Origin: Chondrosia reniformis | Taxonomy: Eukaryota > Porifera > Demospongiae > Chondrillida > Chondrillidae | Length of the DNA stretch: 64,000 nt | Direction of reading: 5' to 3' | Assembly: GCA_947172415.1 (NCBI GenBank) | Contig: OX359192.1 | Span: 3,598,501-3,662,500, forward strand | In this document: in pieces, positions 50,701 to 64,000 of the stretch | Position numbering within the stretch: the stretch's first letter is position 1 | Layout: each line of letters starts with the position of its first letter | Notes under the pieces: generated by a model | Databases searched by the model: none | What the model saw: only the letters and a program-made list of their open reading frames with translations | Told to the model about the DNA's origin: nothing | Program-made: the position numbers and the translations under genes

Positions 50701-53405
50701 AAACTAGCACATAAAGCTAGTACATACAACCAGTATATATTACTAGAACATACAACTGGAATTTATAAGTATTACCTACAACTAGTACATATAAGTGATA
50801 CCTTTAACTAGTGATTACCACTAGTACCTACAACAAGTATATACATACAACTAGTACATAAAACTAGTTTATACAAGTAGTACATACAATGCGTACATAC
50901 AACTTGTACATAGAACTAGTAAGGATAACTAGAACATACACATAAAACTAGTACATATAAATACTACATACAACTAATACATAACTAGTACATACAACTA
51001 GTAGCGAATACATACAACCAGAAATAGACCTATTTCCTACAACTAGTACTTACAACTACTTCATACAAGTAGTACATGCAACTAGTATATACAATTTGTA
51101 CATACAACTAGTAAGGATAACTAGAACATACACATATAAATAGTACATATAAATACTACATACAACTAATACATAACTAGTACATACAACTTGTACATAC
51201 AAGTAGAACATATAACTAGAACATACACATATAACTAGTAAATACAACTAGTACATACCACTAGTACATACAAACAGTAAATTCAACCAATACATACAAC
51301 TAGCACATACAACTAGTACATAAAACTAGTACATACAATTAGTACATAAAAGAAGTTCCTAAAACTAGGAAATATAACTCGTATTAGAACATACAACTAT
51401 TACATGCAACTAGTAATGAGTACACACAACTAGTGCATATACCTAATACATACAACTAGTACCTACAATTAATTAATATAACCAGAACATCCGACTAATA
51501 CATAAAACTAGAACATAAAACTAGTATATAAAACTAATATATAAAACCAATACCTACAACTAGTAAATTTAACACGTACTAGTATATAAAAAAACTGGTA
51601 TATACATACAACTAGTAGCGAATTCATACAACTAGTAAATACACCTAATTCATACAACTAGTACCTACAACTAGTTCATACAGGTAGTACATACAACTAG
51701 TACATACAGCTAGAACATAAAACTAGTTTCTACAACTGGTAAATATAACTAGTATTAGTGCATACAACTAGTAAATAGAACTAGTAACTAGTTCCTACAT
51801 CCAGTGCATACAACTAGTACATACAACTTGTACATACAACAATCTGTACATACAACTAGTCCATACAACTAGTACATAAATAGTATATGCAACTTGTACA
51901 TATAATTGGGACATACAACTAGTACATAAAACTAGTACATACAACCAGTACATATTACTAGTACATACAACTAGAATATACAACTAGTACGTACAACTAG
52001 TCCATACAACTAGTCCATAAATAGTATATGCAACTTGTACATATAATTGGGACATACAACTAGTACATTAAACTAGTACATACAACTGGTACATAACTAC
52101 TACACACAAATAGTAAATACAAATAGAGTACTTGTTCATACAATTAGTACATACAACTTGTACATACAACTAGTACATTAAATTAGTACACACAAGTAGT
52201 ATATACAACTAGTTCATATAACTAGAACAAACAGCTAGTACACACAACTCGAACCTTCCTAGAGCCTTGTATAACTAGTACTTGAACCTACAACTAGAGG
52301 ATAGCTAGTGCATACAACTAGTACATACAACTAGTACATATCTAGTACATACAAGTGGTACATACAACTAGTACATACAATTAGTACATACAAGTAGTAC
52401 ATACAACTAGAACATACAACTAGTACATATTATTAGTACATACAACTAGTCCATGCAACTACTACATGCAACTAGTACAACAACTAGTACATACAATTAG
52501 GACATACAACTAGTACATACAACTAGTAGCGCGTAGTACATACAACTAGTACATAAAACTAGTACATACAACTGGTATTATAACTAGTACATACAAGCAG
52601 AAAAGAGAACTAGTTCATACATTATGTAACTGGTTTATACAGTTAGTACATACAAATACTACATACAACTAGTTCCTACAACTAGTAAATATAACTTGTA
52701 CATACAACTAGTAATTAGTACATACAAGTAGTACATAAAACTAGTACATACAACTAGTACATACTATTAGTACATGCAACTAGTACATACAACTAGTACA
52801 TGCAACAAGAACAATAACTAGTAAATAGAACTAGTACAAACAACTAGTACAAAAAACTAGTACATCTATCTAGTAATTAGTACATACAACTAGTACATAA
52901 AACTAGTACATACAACTAGTTCATACAATTAGTACATACAACTAGTACATACAAGTAGTACAAATACGTAGTACATGCAACTAGTCCATACAACTAGTAC
53001 ATACAATTTACATACAACTAGTACATACAACCACTACAAACAACTACTACAAACAATTAATACCTGCCTAGTACCTTGCATATCTAAATAGCAGTAGAAC
53101 CTACAACGAGCACACACAGCTAGTACATGCAGCTAGTACATATAATTAGTACATTAAACTAGTACATATACATAGTTTACATACACACATAACTAGTACA
53201 TAAAAATAGTACATACAACTAGTACATACAACTATTACATACAACCAGTACATAAAACTAGTAATTAGTACATACAACTAGTAAATACAACTAGTAATTA
53301 GTACATACAACTAGTACAAGAACTTTGAAGATTTCTGTGTGGCTAGGTGTATTCATGCTTCAGAATCTGGAACTGCACTAGCCAAGGGATTGGGACAGAT
53401 GTCGC

Positions 53406-53834
53406 TTGTCAATGATTACCAAACGTTTCGACCCAATCTCGGGTCTTCATCTGAGACAGGCACTGGTCAATTTGAAGGACCGGGTCCCTTTCCAGCAGAA
53501 GGCAGGGGTGATCTACAGGATCCCCTGCAGCGGTTGCCCCAGAGTGTATGTAGGCCAGACTGGCAGAACACTGGCCCAACGGCTGAAGGAACACAAACGG
53601 GCTCTAGTGAGTGGACACCTGGCACAGTCAGCAGTGGCAGAACATGCTGCACAGGAGTCGCACGACATTGACTGGGAGGGTGCCACAGTGATGGATATTC
53701 AGCAGCAATATCACCAGAGATGCCTGCTGGAATCATGGCACATCCGATCTGAATTGAACACAATGAATAGAGATGAAGGCAACCTCCCCCAGGTTTATGA
53801 CCTCCTCGTCCGCCAGCTTCGATCCTCAGACTAG
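53406..53834 (+). CDS. GIY-YIG endonuclease domain, copy 2
   Basis: The protein is identical to copy 1 over all 142 residues, so the nuclease signature (GVIY 34-37, YVG 48-50, Arg54, Glu109, Asn121) is retained. It belongs to the amplified unit rather than to a fresh insertion, as shown by shared flanks on both sides. Confidence 0.82.
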   Translation: MSMITKRFDPISGLHLRQALVNLKDRVPFQQKAGVIYRIPCSGCPRVYVGQTGRTLAQRLKEHKRALVSGHLAQSAVAEHAAQESHDIDWEGATVMDIQQQYHQRCLLESWHIRSELNTMNRDEGNLPQVYDLLVRQLRSSD

Positions 53835-54008
53835 TCAAGCCACAATTTCCTGCAACCCCCTCCTTCCCTTTTTTCTTTTTCCATTAATTAATTTTTTTTT
53901 CCTCTCATTTATCTATTTATTCCTTATTTACTGCACTGTTTGTTTTGCCAGTTTCCCGCCCATTATTTTCCCGCCCACAGCCATCTCACCTGCCCCTCCC
54001 CCTACCGA

Positions 54009-54016
54009 TATATAAG
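54009..54016 (+). promoter_or_regulatory. TATA box in the pseudo-LTR, copy 2
   Basis: TATATAAG, 39 bp ahead of the ribozyme-like core, as in copy 1. Confidence 0.45.
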
Positions 54017-54047
54017 TCACCTTGCCTTGTAATCTCACTATATACCA

Positions 54048-54075
54048 CTGATGAAGACCCGAGATTGGGTCGAAA
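54048..54075 (+). ncRNA. Hammerhead-ribozyme-like core, copy 2
   Basis: CTGATGA, the GACCC/GGGTC stem and GAAA, unchanged from copy 1; the same reservations apply. Confidence 0.55.
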
Positions 54076-57000
54076 TGTTTGGTAATCATTGACAAGCGAC
54101 ATCTGTCCCAATCCCTTGGCTAGTGCAGTTCCAGATTCTGAAGCATAGTACAAGAACTAGTACATAGAACTAATACATAAAACTAGTACATACAACTAGT
54201 CCATACAACTAGTACATACAATTAGTACATACAACTAGTACATACAACCACTACAAACAACTACTACAAACAATTAGTACCTGCCTAGTACCTTGCATAT
54301 CTAAATAGCAGTAGAACCTACAACGAGCACATACAGCTAGTACATGCAGCTAGTACATATAATTAGTACATTAAACTAGTACATATACATAGTTTACATA
54401 CACACATAACTAGTACATAAAAATAGTACATACAACTAGTACATACAACTATTACATACAACCAGTACATAAAACTAGTAATTAGTACATACAACTAGTA
54501 AATACAACTAGTAATTAGTACATACAACTAGTACAAGAACTAGTACATACAACTAATACATACAACTAGTACATACAACTAGTCCATACAACTAGTACAT
54601 ACAAATTAGTACATACAACTAGTACATACAACCACTACAAACAACTACTACAAACAATTAGTACCTGCCTAGTACCTTGCATATCTAAATAGCAGTAGAA
54701 CCTACAACGAGGACATACAGCTAGTACATGCAGCTAGTACATATAATTAGTACATTAAACTAGTACATATACATAGTTTACATACACACATAACTAGTAC
54801 ATAAAAATAGTAAATACAACTAGTACATACAACTATTATATATAACCAGTACATAAAACTAGTAATTAGTACATACAACTAGTAAATACAACTAGTAATT
54901 AGTACATACAACTACTACAAGAACTAGTACATAGAACTAATACATACAACTAGTACATACAATTAGTACATACAACTAATACCTACAACTAGTGAATGCA
55001 ACTAGTGCATACAATTTGCACTTACAACTAGTACATTTAACTAGTACCTTAAACTAGACTAACAACTAGTAAATTTATTACAGACAAATGGAACAGACAT
55101 ATAGTACATACAAATAGTACCTACAACTAGTACATACAATTAGTACATAAAACTAATACATACAACTAGTTCAAACAACTAGTACATAAAATAAATACCG
55201 ACCTAGTACCCTGTAGAACTATACAGAACTAGAATCTGCAACTAGTACATACATCTAGTACATGTAGCTAGTTCACATAACTAGTACACAAGACTACTAC
55301 ATATAACTAGTATATACACATATAACTAGTTCATCTAAATAGTACACACACCTAGTGCATACATCTAGTACATAAAACAAGTACATACAACAGGTACATA
55401 AGAGTAGTGCATACAACTAGTAAACACAACAAGTATATACAACCAGTACATACAACTGGTATTTATAACTAGTACATATCACTAGTACATACAAATAGAA
55501 TATACGACCAGTACATACAACTAGTAATTAGTACATAAAACTAGTACATTCAACTACTTCTAAAACTAGCACATAGAACTAGTACATATAACTAGTACAT
55601 ACAACTAGTCCATATAAGTAGTTCATACAACTATATAGTACAAATAACTAGTACATATAGCTGGTCCATACAACTAGAACATACAACTAGTTCATACAAC
55701 TTCTAACTACTACATACATCTATGACATACAACTAGGACATAAAAGTAGTACATACCACTGGTACACACGACCAGTATTTACAACTAGCATCTACAACTA
55801 CTACATGCAACAAGTAAATACAATTATATAGTACTAGTTCATTCAATTAGTACATACAACTATTACATACAACTAGTACATACAACTAATACAAAAAACT
55901 AGTACACACAAGTAGCACATACAACTAGTTCATACAACCAGTACAAACAACTGGTACATACAACTCGTACGTTCCTAGAACCTTTTATAGCTAGTACTAG
56001 AACCTACAATTAGTGCATAGCTAGTACATACAACTAGTACATACAACTGGTACATATCTAGTACAAACACGTGGTATATACAACTAATACATACAATTAG
56101 TACAACTGGTATATATAACTACTACATAAAACAAGAAAATAGAACATCCATAACTGGTTCATACAATTAGTACATACAACTACTCTATACAACTAGTAAA
56201 TATAACTTGTACTGGTAGATACATCCAGTACACACAACTAGTACATGCAACAAGTACATATAACTAGTACACAAAACTATTACATATAACTAGTACATGT
56301 ATATACTTGTTGTATGTACTTGAATTAAATACTAGTATATATATATACAACTCATACATACAATTAGGATTTATAACTCGTATTTAAAAGTAGTACATAC
56401 AACTAGTACTACAACTTGTACATAGAACTAGTACATAAAACTAGTACATACAACTAGTACATACTATTAGTAAATATAACTAGAACATACAACTAGTACA
56501 TGCATCTAGTACTAAAACTAGTATATACAATTAGTACTATAACAAGTAAATAGAACTAGTACATACAACTAGAACATACAAATTAGTACATCCATCTAGT
56601 TATTTGTACATACAACTAGTAGATACAACTAGTACATACAATTAGTAAATAAAACTAGTATATACAACTAGTACATACACGTAGTACATACAAGTAGTAC
56701 ATACAATTAGTACATACAACTAGTACATACAACTAGTATTTATAACTAGTACATAGCACTAGTACAAACAAATAGAATATACAACCTGTACATACAACAA
56801 GTAATTTGTCAATACCACTAGTAGATACAACTAGTACATACAACTAGTACTACAACTAGTACATACAATCAAGTATATATAACTGGAACATACAAATATA
56901 ACTAGTACATATTAACAGTATATATAACTAGGCCATATAAATAGTACATACAACCAGTACATACAACTAATACATACTCCTAGTACATAACTAGTATATG

Positions 57001-59731
57001 CAACTAGTACATAAAACTAGGACATTAAACTAGCACATAAAGCTAGTACATACAACCAGTATATATTACTAGAACATACAACTGGAATTTATAAGTATTA
57101 CCTACAACTAGTACATATAAGTGATACCTTTAACTAGTGATTACCACTAGTACCTACAACAAGTATATACATACAACTAGTACATAAAACTAGTTTATAC
57201 AAGTAGTACATACAATGCGTACATACAACTTGTACATAGAACTAGTAAGGATAACTAGAACATACACATAAAACTAGTACATATAAATACTACATACAAC
57301 TAATACATAACTAGTACATACAACTAGTAGCGAATACATACAACCAGAAATAGACCTATTTCCTACAACTAGTACTTACAACTACTTCATACAAGTAGTA
57401 CATGCAACTAGTACATACAATTTGTACATACAACTAGTAAGGATAACTAGAACATACACATATAAATAGTACATATAAATACTACATACAACTAATACAT
57501 AACTAGTACATACAACTTGTACATACAAGTAGAACATATAACTAGAACATACACATATAACTAGTAAATACAACTAGTACATACCACTAGTACATACAAA
57601 CAGTAAATTCAACCAATACATACAACTAGCACATACAACTAGTACATAAAACTAGTACATACAATTAGTACATAAAAGAAGTTCCTAAAACTAGGAAATA
57701 TAACTCGTATTAGAACATACAACTATTACATGCAACTAGTAATGAGTACACACAACTAGTGCATATACCTAATACATACAACTAGTACCTACAATTAATT
57801 AATATAACCAGAACATCCGACTAATACATAAAACTAGAACATAAAACTAGTATATAAAACTAATATATAAAACCAATACCTACAACTAGTAAATTTAACA
57901 CGTACTAGTATATAAAAAAACTGGTATATACATACAACTAGTAGCGAATTCATACAACTAGTAAATACACCTAATTCATACAACTAGTACCTACAACTAG
58001 TTCATACAGGTAGTACATACAACTAGTACATACAGCTAGAACATAAAACTAGTTTCTACAACTGGTAAATATAACTAGTATTAGTGCATACAACTAGTAA
58101 ATAGAACTAGTAACTAGTTCCTACATCCAGTGCATACAACTAGTACATACAACTTGTACATACAACAATCTGTACATACAACTAGTCCATACAACTAGTA
58201 CATAAATAGTATATGCAACTTGTACATATAATTGGGACATACAACTAGTACATAAAACTAGTACATACAACCAGTACATATTACTAGTACATACAACTAG
58301 AATATACAACTAGTACGTACAACTAGTCCATACAACTAGTCCATAAATAGTATATGCAACTTGTACATATAATTGGGACATACAACTAGTACATTAAACT
58401 AGTACATACAACTGGTACATAACTACTACACACAAATAGTAAATACAAATAGAGTACTTGTTCATACAATTAGTACATACAACTTGTACATACAACTAGT
58501 ACATTAAATTAGTACACACAAGTAGTATATACAACTAGTTCATATAACTAGAACAAACAGCTAGTACACACAACTCGAACCTTCCTAGAGCCTTGTATAA
58601 CTAGTACTTGAACCTACAACTAGAGGATAGCTAGTGCATACAACTAGTACATACAACTAGTACATATCTAGTACATACAAGTGGTACATACAACTAGTAC
58701 ATACAATTAGTACATACAAGTAGTACATACAACTAGAACATACAACTAGTACATATTATTAGTACATACAACTAGTCCATGCAACTACTACATGCAACTA
58801 GTACAACAACTAGTACATACAATTAGGACATACAACTAGTACATACAACTAGTAGCGCGTAGTACATACAACTAGTACATAAAACTAGTACATACAACTG
58901 GTATTATAACTAGTACATACAAGCAGAAAAGAGAACTAGTTCATACATTATGTAACTGGTTTATACAGTTAGTACATACAAATACTACATACAACTAGTT
59001 CCTACAACTAGTAAATATAACTTGTACATACAACTAGTAATTAGTACATACAAGTAGTACATAAAACTAGTACATACAACTAGTACATACTATTAGTACA
59101 TGCAACTAGTACATACAACTAGTACATGCAACAAGAACAATAACTAGTAAATAGAACTAGTACAAACAACTAGTACAAAAAACTAGTACATCTATCTAGT
59201 AATTAGTACATACAACTAGTACATAAAACTAGTACATACAACTAGTTCATACAATTAGTACATACAACTAGTACATACAAGTAGTACAAATACGTAGTAC
59301 ATGCAACTAGTCCATACAACTAGTACATACAATTTACATACAACTAGTACATACAACCACTACAAACAACTACTACAAACAATTAATACCTGCCTAGTAC
59401 CTTGCATATCTAAATAGCAGTAGAACCTACAACGAGCACACACAGCTAGTACATGCAGCTAGTACATATAATTAGTACATTAAACTAGTACATATACATA
59501 GTTTACATACACACATAACTAGTACATAAAAATAGTACATACAACTAGTACATACAACTATTACATACAACCAGTACATAAAACTAGTAATTAGTACATA
59601 CAACTAGTAAATACAACTAGTAATTAGTACATACAACTAGTACAAGAACTTTGAAGATTTCTGTGTGGCTAGGTGTATTCATGCTTCAGAATCTGGAACT
59701 GCACTAGCCAAGGGATTGGGACAGATGTCGC

Positions 59732-60160
59732 TTGTCAATGATTACCAAACGTTTCGACCCAATCTCGGGTCTTCATCTGAGACAGGCACTGGTCAATTTG
59801 AAGGACCGGGTCCCTTTCCAGCAGAAGGCAGGGGTGATCTACAGGATCCCCTGCAGCGGTTGCCCCAGAGTGTATGTAGGCCAGACTGGCAGAACACTGG
59901 CCCAACGGCTGAAGGAACACAAACGGGCTCTAGTGAGTGGACACCTGGCACAGTCAGCAGTGGCAGAACATGCTGCACAGGAGTCGCACGACATTGACTG
60001 GGAGGGTGCCACAGTGATGGATATTCAGCAGCAATATCACCAGAGATGCCTGCTGGAATCATGGCACATCCGATCTGAATTGAACACAATGAATAGAGAT
60101 GAAGGCAACCTCCCCCAGGTTTATGACCTCCTCGTCCGCCAGCTTCGATCCTCAGACTAG
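59732..60160 (+). CDS. GIY-YIG endonuclease domain, copy 3
   Basis: Same 142-residue product as the other two copies, with all signature residues retained. The lack of any amino-acid change among three copies more likely reflects very recent amplification or homogenisation than selection. Confidence 0.82.
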   Translation: MSMITKRFDPISGLHLRQALVNLKDRVPFQQKAGVIYRIPCSGCPRVYVGQTGRTLAQRLKEHKRALVSGHLAQSAVAEHAAQESHDIDWEGATVMDIQQQYHQRCLLESWHIRSELNTMNRDEGNLPQVYDLLVRQLRSSD

Positions 60161-60335
60161 TCAAGCCACAATTTCCTGCAACCCCCTCCTTCCCTTTTTT
60201 CTTTTTCCATTAATTAATTTTTTTTTTCCTCTCATTTATCTATTTATTCCTTATTTACTGCACTGTTTGTTTTGCCAGTTTCCCGCCCATTATTTTCCCG
60301 CCCACAGCCATCTCACCTGCCCCTCCCCCTACCGA

Positions 60336-60343
60336 TATATAAG
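60336..60343 (+). promoter_or_regulatory. TATA box in the pseudo-LTR, copy 3
   Basis: TATATAAG, 39 bp ahead of the ribozyme-like core. Confidence 0.45.
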
Positions 60344-60374
60344 TCACCTTGCCTTGTAATCTCACTATATACCA

Positions 60375-60402
60375 CTGATGAAGACCCGAGATTGGGTCGA
60401 AA
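60375..60402 (+). ncRNA. Hammerhead-ribozyme-like core, copy 3
   Basis: Same core and stem II as copies 1 and 2; activity not established. Confidence 0.55.
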
Positions 60403-63400
60403 TGTTTGGTAATCATTGACAAGCGACATCTGTCCCAATCCCTTGGCTAGTGCAGTTCCAGATTCTGAAGCATAGTACAAGAACTAGTACATAGAACTAA
60501 TACATAAAACTAGTACATACAACTAGTCCATACAACTAGTACATACAATTAGTACATACAACTAGTACATACAACCACTACAAACAACTACTACAAACAA
60601 TTAGTACCTGCCTAGTACCTTGCATATCTAAATAGCAGTAGAACCTACAACGAGCACATACAGCTAGTACATGCAGCTAGTACATATAATTAGTACATTA
60701 AACTAGTACATATACATAGTTTACATACACACATAACTAGTACATAAAAATAGTACATACAACTAGTACATACAACTATTACATACAACCAGTACATAAA
60801 ACTAGTAATTAGTACATACAACTAGTAAATACAACTAGTAATTAGTACATACAACTAGTACAAGAACTAGTACATACAACTAATACATACAACTAGTACA
60901 TACAACTAGTCCATACAACTAGTACATACAAATTAGTACATACAACTAGTACATACAACCACTACAAACAACTACTACAAACAATTAGTACCTGCCTAGT
61001 ACCTTGCATATCTAAATAGCAGTAGAACCTACAACGAGGACATACAGCTAGTACATGCAGCTAGTACATATAATTAGTACATTAAACTAGTACATATACA
61101 TAGTTTACATACACACATAACTAGTACATAAAAATAGTAAATACAACTAGTACATACAACTATTATATATAACCAGTACATAAAACTAGTAATTAGTACA
61201 TACAACTAGTAAATACAACTAGTAATTAGTACATACAACTACTACAAGAACTAGTACATAGAACTAATACATACAACTAGTACATACAATTAGTACATAC
61301 AACTAATACCTACAACTAGTGAATGCAACTAGTGCATACAATTTGCACTTACAACTAGTACATTTAACTAGTACCTTAAACTAGACTAACAACTAGTAAA
61401 TTTATTACAGACAAATGGAACAGACATATAGTACATACAAATAGTACCTACAACTAGTACATACAATTAGTACATAAAACTAATACATACAACTAGTTCA
61501 AACAACTAGTACATAAAATAAATACCGACCTAGTACCCTGTAGAACTATACAGAACTAGAATCTGCAACTAGTACATACATCTAGTACATGTAGCTAGTT
61601 CACATAACTAGTACACAAGACTACTACATATAACTAGTATATACACATATAACTAGTTCATCTAAATAGTACACACACCTAGTGCATACATCTAGTACAT
61701 AAAACAAGTACATACAACAGGTACATAAGAGTAGTGCATACAACTAGTAAACACAACAAGTATATACAACTAGTACAAACCACTAGAAACTAGAACATAC
61801 AAGTAGTACATAGAACCAGTACATAAAACCAGTTCACACAACTAGTATATACAACCAGTACATACAACTGGTATTTATAACTAGTACATATCACTAGTAC
61901 ATACAAATAGAATATACGACCAGTACATACAACTAGTAATTAGTACATAAAACTAGTACATTCAACTACTTCTAAAACTAGCACATAGAACTAGTACATA
62001 TAACTAGTACATACAACTAGTCCATATAAGTAGTTCATACAACTATATAGTACAAATAACTAGTACATATAGCTGGTCCATACAACTAGAACATACAACT
62101 AGTTCATACAACTTCTAACTACTACATACATCTATGACATACAACTAGGACATAAAAGTAGTACATACCACTGGTACACACGACCAGTATTTACAACTAG
62201 CATCTACAACTACTACATGCAACAAGTAAATACAATTATATAGTACTAGTTCATTCAATTAGTACATACAACTATTACATACAACTAGTACATACAACTA
62301 ATACAAAAAACTAGTACACACAAGTAGCACATACAACTAGTTCATACAACCAGTACAAACAACTGGTACATACAACTCGTACGTTCCTAGAACCTTTTAT
62401 AGCTAGTACTAGAACCTACAATTAGTGCATAGCTAGTACATACAACTAGTACATACAACTGGTACATATCTAGTACAAACACGTGGTATATACAACTAAT
62501 ACATACAATTAGTACAACTGGTATATATAACTACTACATAAAACAAGAAAATAGAACATCCATAACTGGTTCATACAATTAGTACATACAACTACTCTAT
62601 ACAACTAGTAAATATAACTTGTACTGGTAGATACATCCAGTACACACAACTAGTACATGCAACAAGTACATATAACTAGTACACAAAACTATTACATATA
62701 ACTAGTACATGTATATACTTGTTGTATGTACTTGAATTAAATACTAGTATATATATATACAACTCATACATACAATTAGGATTTATAACTCGTATTTAAA
62801 AGTAGTACATACAACTAGTACTACAACTTGTACATAGAACTAGTACATAAAACTAGTACATACAACTAGTACATACTATTAGTAAATATAACTAGAACAT
62901 ACAACTAGTACATGCATCTAGTACTAAAACTAGTATATACAATTAGTACTATAACAAGTAAATAGAACTAGTACATACAACTAGAACATACAAATTAGTA
63001 CATCCATCTAGTTATTTGTACATACAACTAGTAGATACAACTAGTACATACAATTAGTAAATAAAACTAGTATATACAACTAGTACATACACGTAGTACA
63101 TACAAGTAGTACATACAATTAGTACATACAACTAGTACATACAACTAGTATTTATAACTAGTACATTGCACTAGTACAAACAAATAGAATATACAACCTG
63201 TACATACAACAAGTAATTTGTCAATACCACTAGTAGATACAACTAGTACATACAACTAGTACTACAACTAGTACATACAATCAAGTATATATAACTGGAA
63301 CATACAAATATAACTAGTACATATTAACAGTATATATAACTAGGCCATATAAATAGTACATACAACCAGTACATACAACTAATACATACTCCTAGTACAT

Positions 63401-64000
63401 AACTAGTATATGCAACTAGTACATAAAACTAGGACATTAAACTAGCACATAAAGCTAGTACATACAACCAGTATATATTACTAGAACATACAACTGGAAT
63501 TTATAAGTATTACCTACAACTAGTACATATAAGTGATACCTTTAACTAGTGATTACCACTAGTACCTACAACAAGTATATACATACAACTAGTACATAAA
63601 ACTAGTTTATACAAGTAGTACATACAATGCGTACATACAACTTGTACATAGAACTAGTAAGGATAACTAGAACATACACATAAAACTAGTACATATAAAT
63701 ACTACATACAACTAATACATAACTAGTACATACAACTAGTAGCGAATACATACAACCAGAAATAGACCTATTTCCTACAACTAGTACTTACAACTACTTC
63801 ATACAAGTAGTACATGCAACTAGTATATACAATTTGTACATACAACTAGTAAGGATAACTAGAACATACACATATAAATAGTACATATAAATACTACATA
63901 CAACTAATACATAACTAGTACATACAACTTGTACATACAAGTAGAACATATAACTAGAACATACACATATAACTAGTAAATACAACTAGTACATACCACT

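Larger units (their letters stand above)
45660..52072. repeat. Higher-order repeat unit 1 (6413 bp)
   Basis: Contains the retroelement copy at 46912-47734 and three copies of a ~350-bp minisatellite subrepeat, marked by CTGCCTAGTACCTTGCATAT near 46650, 47871 and 48256. The endonuclease frame in this unit starts exactly 6413 bp before the next one. Confidence 0.92.
53325..54145 (+). mobile_element. 5'-truncated Penelope-like element, copy 2
   Basis: 821 bp, the same insertion carried in unit 2, with the same 13-bp flanking duplication. Inverted repeats are at 53356-53451 and 54050-54145. It is two T residues shorter than copy 1 in the tract after the coding frame. Confidence 0.88.
52073..58398. 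repeat. Higher-order repeat unit 2 (6326 bp)
   Basis: Nearly identical to unit 1. The 87-bp length difference is fully explained by an 85-bp deletion near 55440 and a T-tract of 9 instead of 11 after the endonuclease frame. Confidence 0.92.
59651..60472 (+). mobile_element. 5'-truncated Penelope-like element, copy 3
   Basis: 822 bp in unit 3, with the same flanking duplication. Inverted repeats are at 59682-59777 and 60377-60472. The T-tract is 10 long. Confidence 0.88.
58399..64000. repeat. Higher-order repeat unit 3 (partial, leaves window)
   Basis: Nearly identical to the other units, without the 85-bp deletion and with a T-tract of 10. Markers in its second half lie 6412 bp after those of unit 2, as the tract length predicts. 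The array continues past the window. Confidence 0.92.

Overview
The window is eukaryotic, probably from a marine-type invertebrate genome, and consists almost entirely of satellite DNA with embedded transposon remnants. I see no intact host gene, no rRNA or tRNA, no bacterial signature and no CRISPR array. The assignment to an animal rests on the mobile elements: Penelope-like retroelements with GIY-YIG endonuclease domains, fragments of LINE-type elements, a pogo/Tigger-like MITE and a THAP-domain DNA transposon. The species cannot be fixed from the sequence.

Layout. (1) 1-2378 holds a 13-bp minisatellite (unit ACTAGTTGTATGT) interrupted by an unrecognised segment and a small THAP-encoding element with terminal inverted repeats. 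(2) 2379-16905 is one inverted duplication. A ~122-bp satellite (a dimer of ~61-bp halves) runs forward to 10428, a ~145-bp satellite runs forward and then flips strand at a GGCC at 11426-11429, and the 122-bp satellite returns in reverse from 12341. (3) 16906-36095 is a second inverted duplication, made of the 13-bp minisatellite. Its arms are ~7.7 kb, and its ~3.6-kb centre carries a MITE, two LINE 3' ends and one unidentified insert. Both arms carry the same coding fragment in mirror orientation. (4) 36454-38366 is a decayed Penelope-like element with inverted pseudo-LTRs and a nested insertion. (5) 38367-64000 is the minisatellite on the other strand. From 40860 it is organised as a higher-order tandem repeat: one 4.8-kb unit, then units of 6413 and 6326 bp and a partial unit that leaves the window.

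The most interesting part is region 5. A 5'-truncated Penelope-like copy (823 bp, 13-bp target-site duplication) sits in every 6.4-kb unit, while the 4.8-kb unit at the array edge still has the empty target site. The insertion therefore came first and was then amplified as part of a satellite. Its tail carries a TATA box, and about 38 bp downstream a hammerhead-ribozyme-like core. The same arrangement and spacing occur in the divergent element at 37-38 kb, which suggests a conserved promoter-ribozyme module.

Nothing here works as an operon or pathway. The coding fragments are parts of retroelements and transposons, and the long open frames inside the satellites are by-products of repetition.
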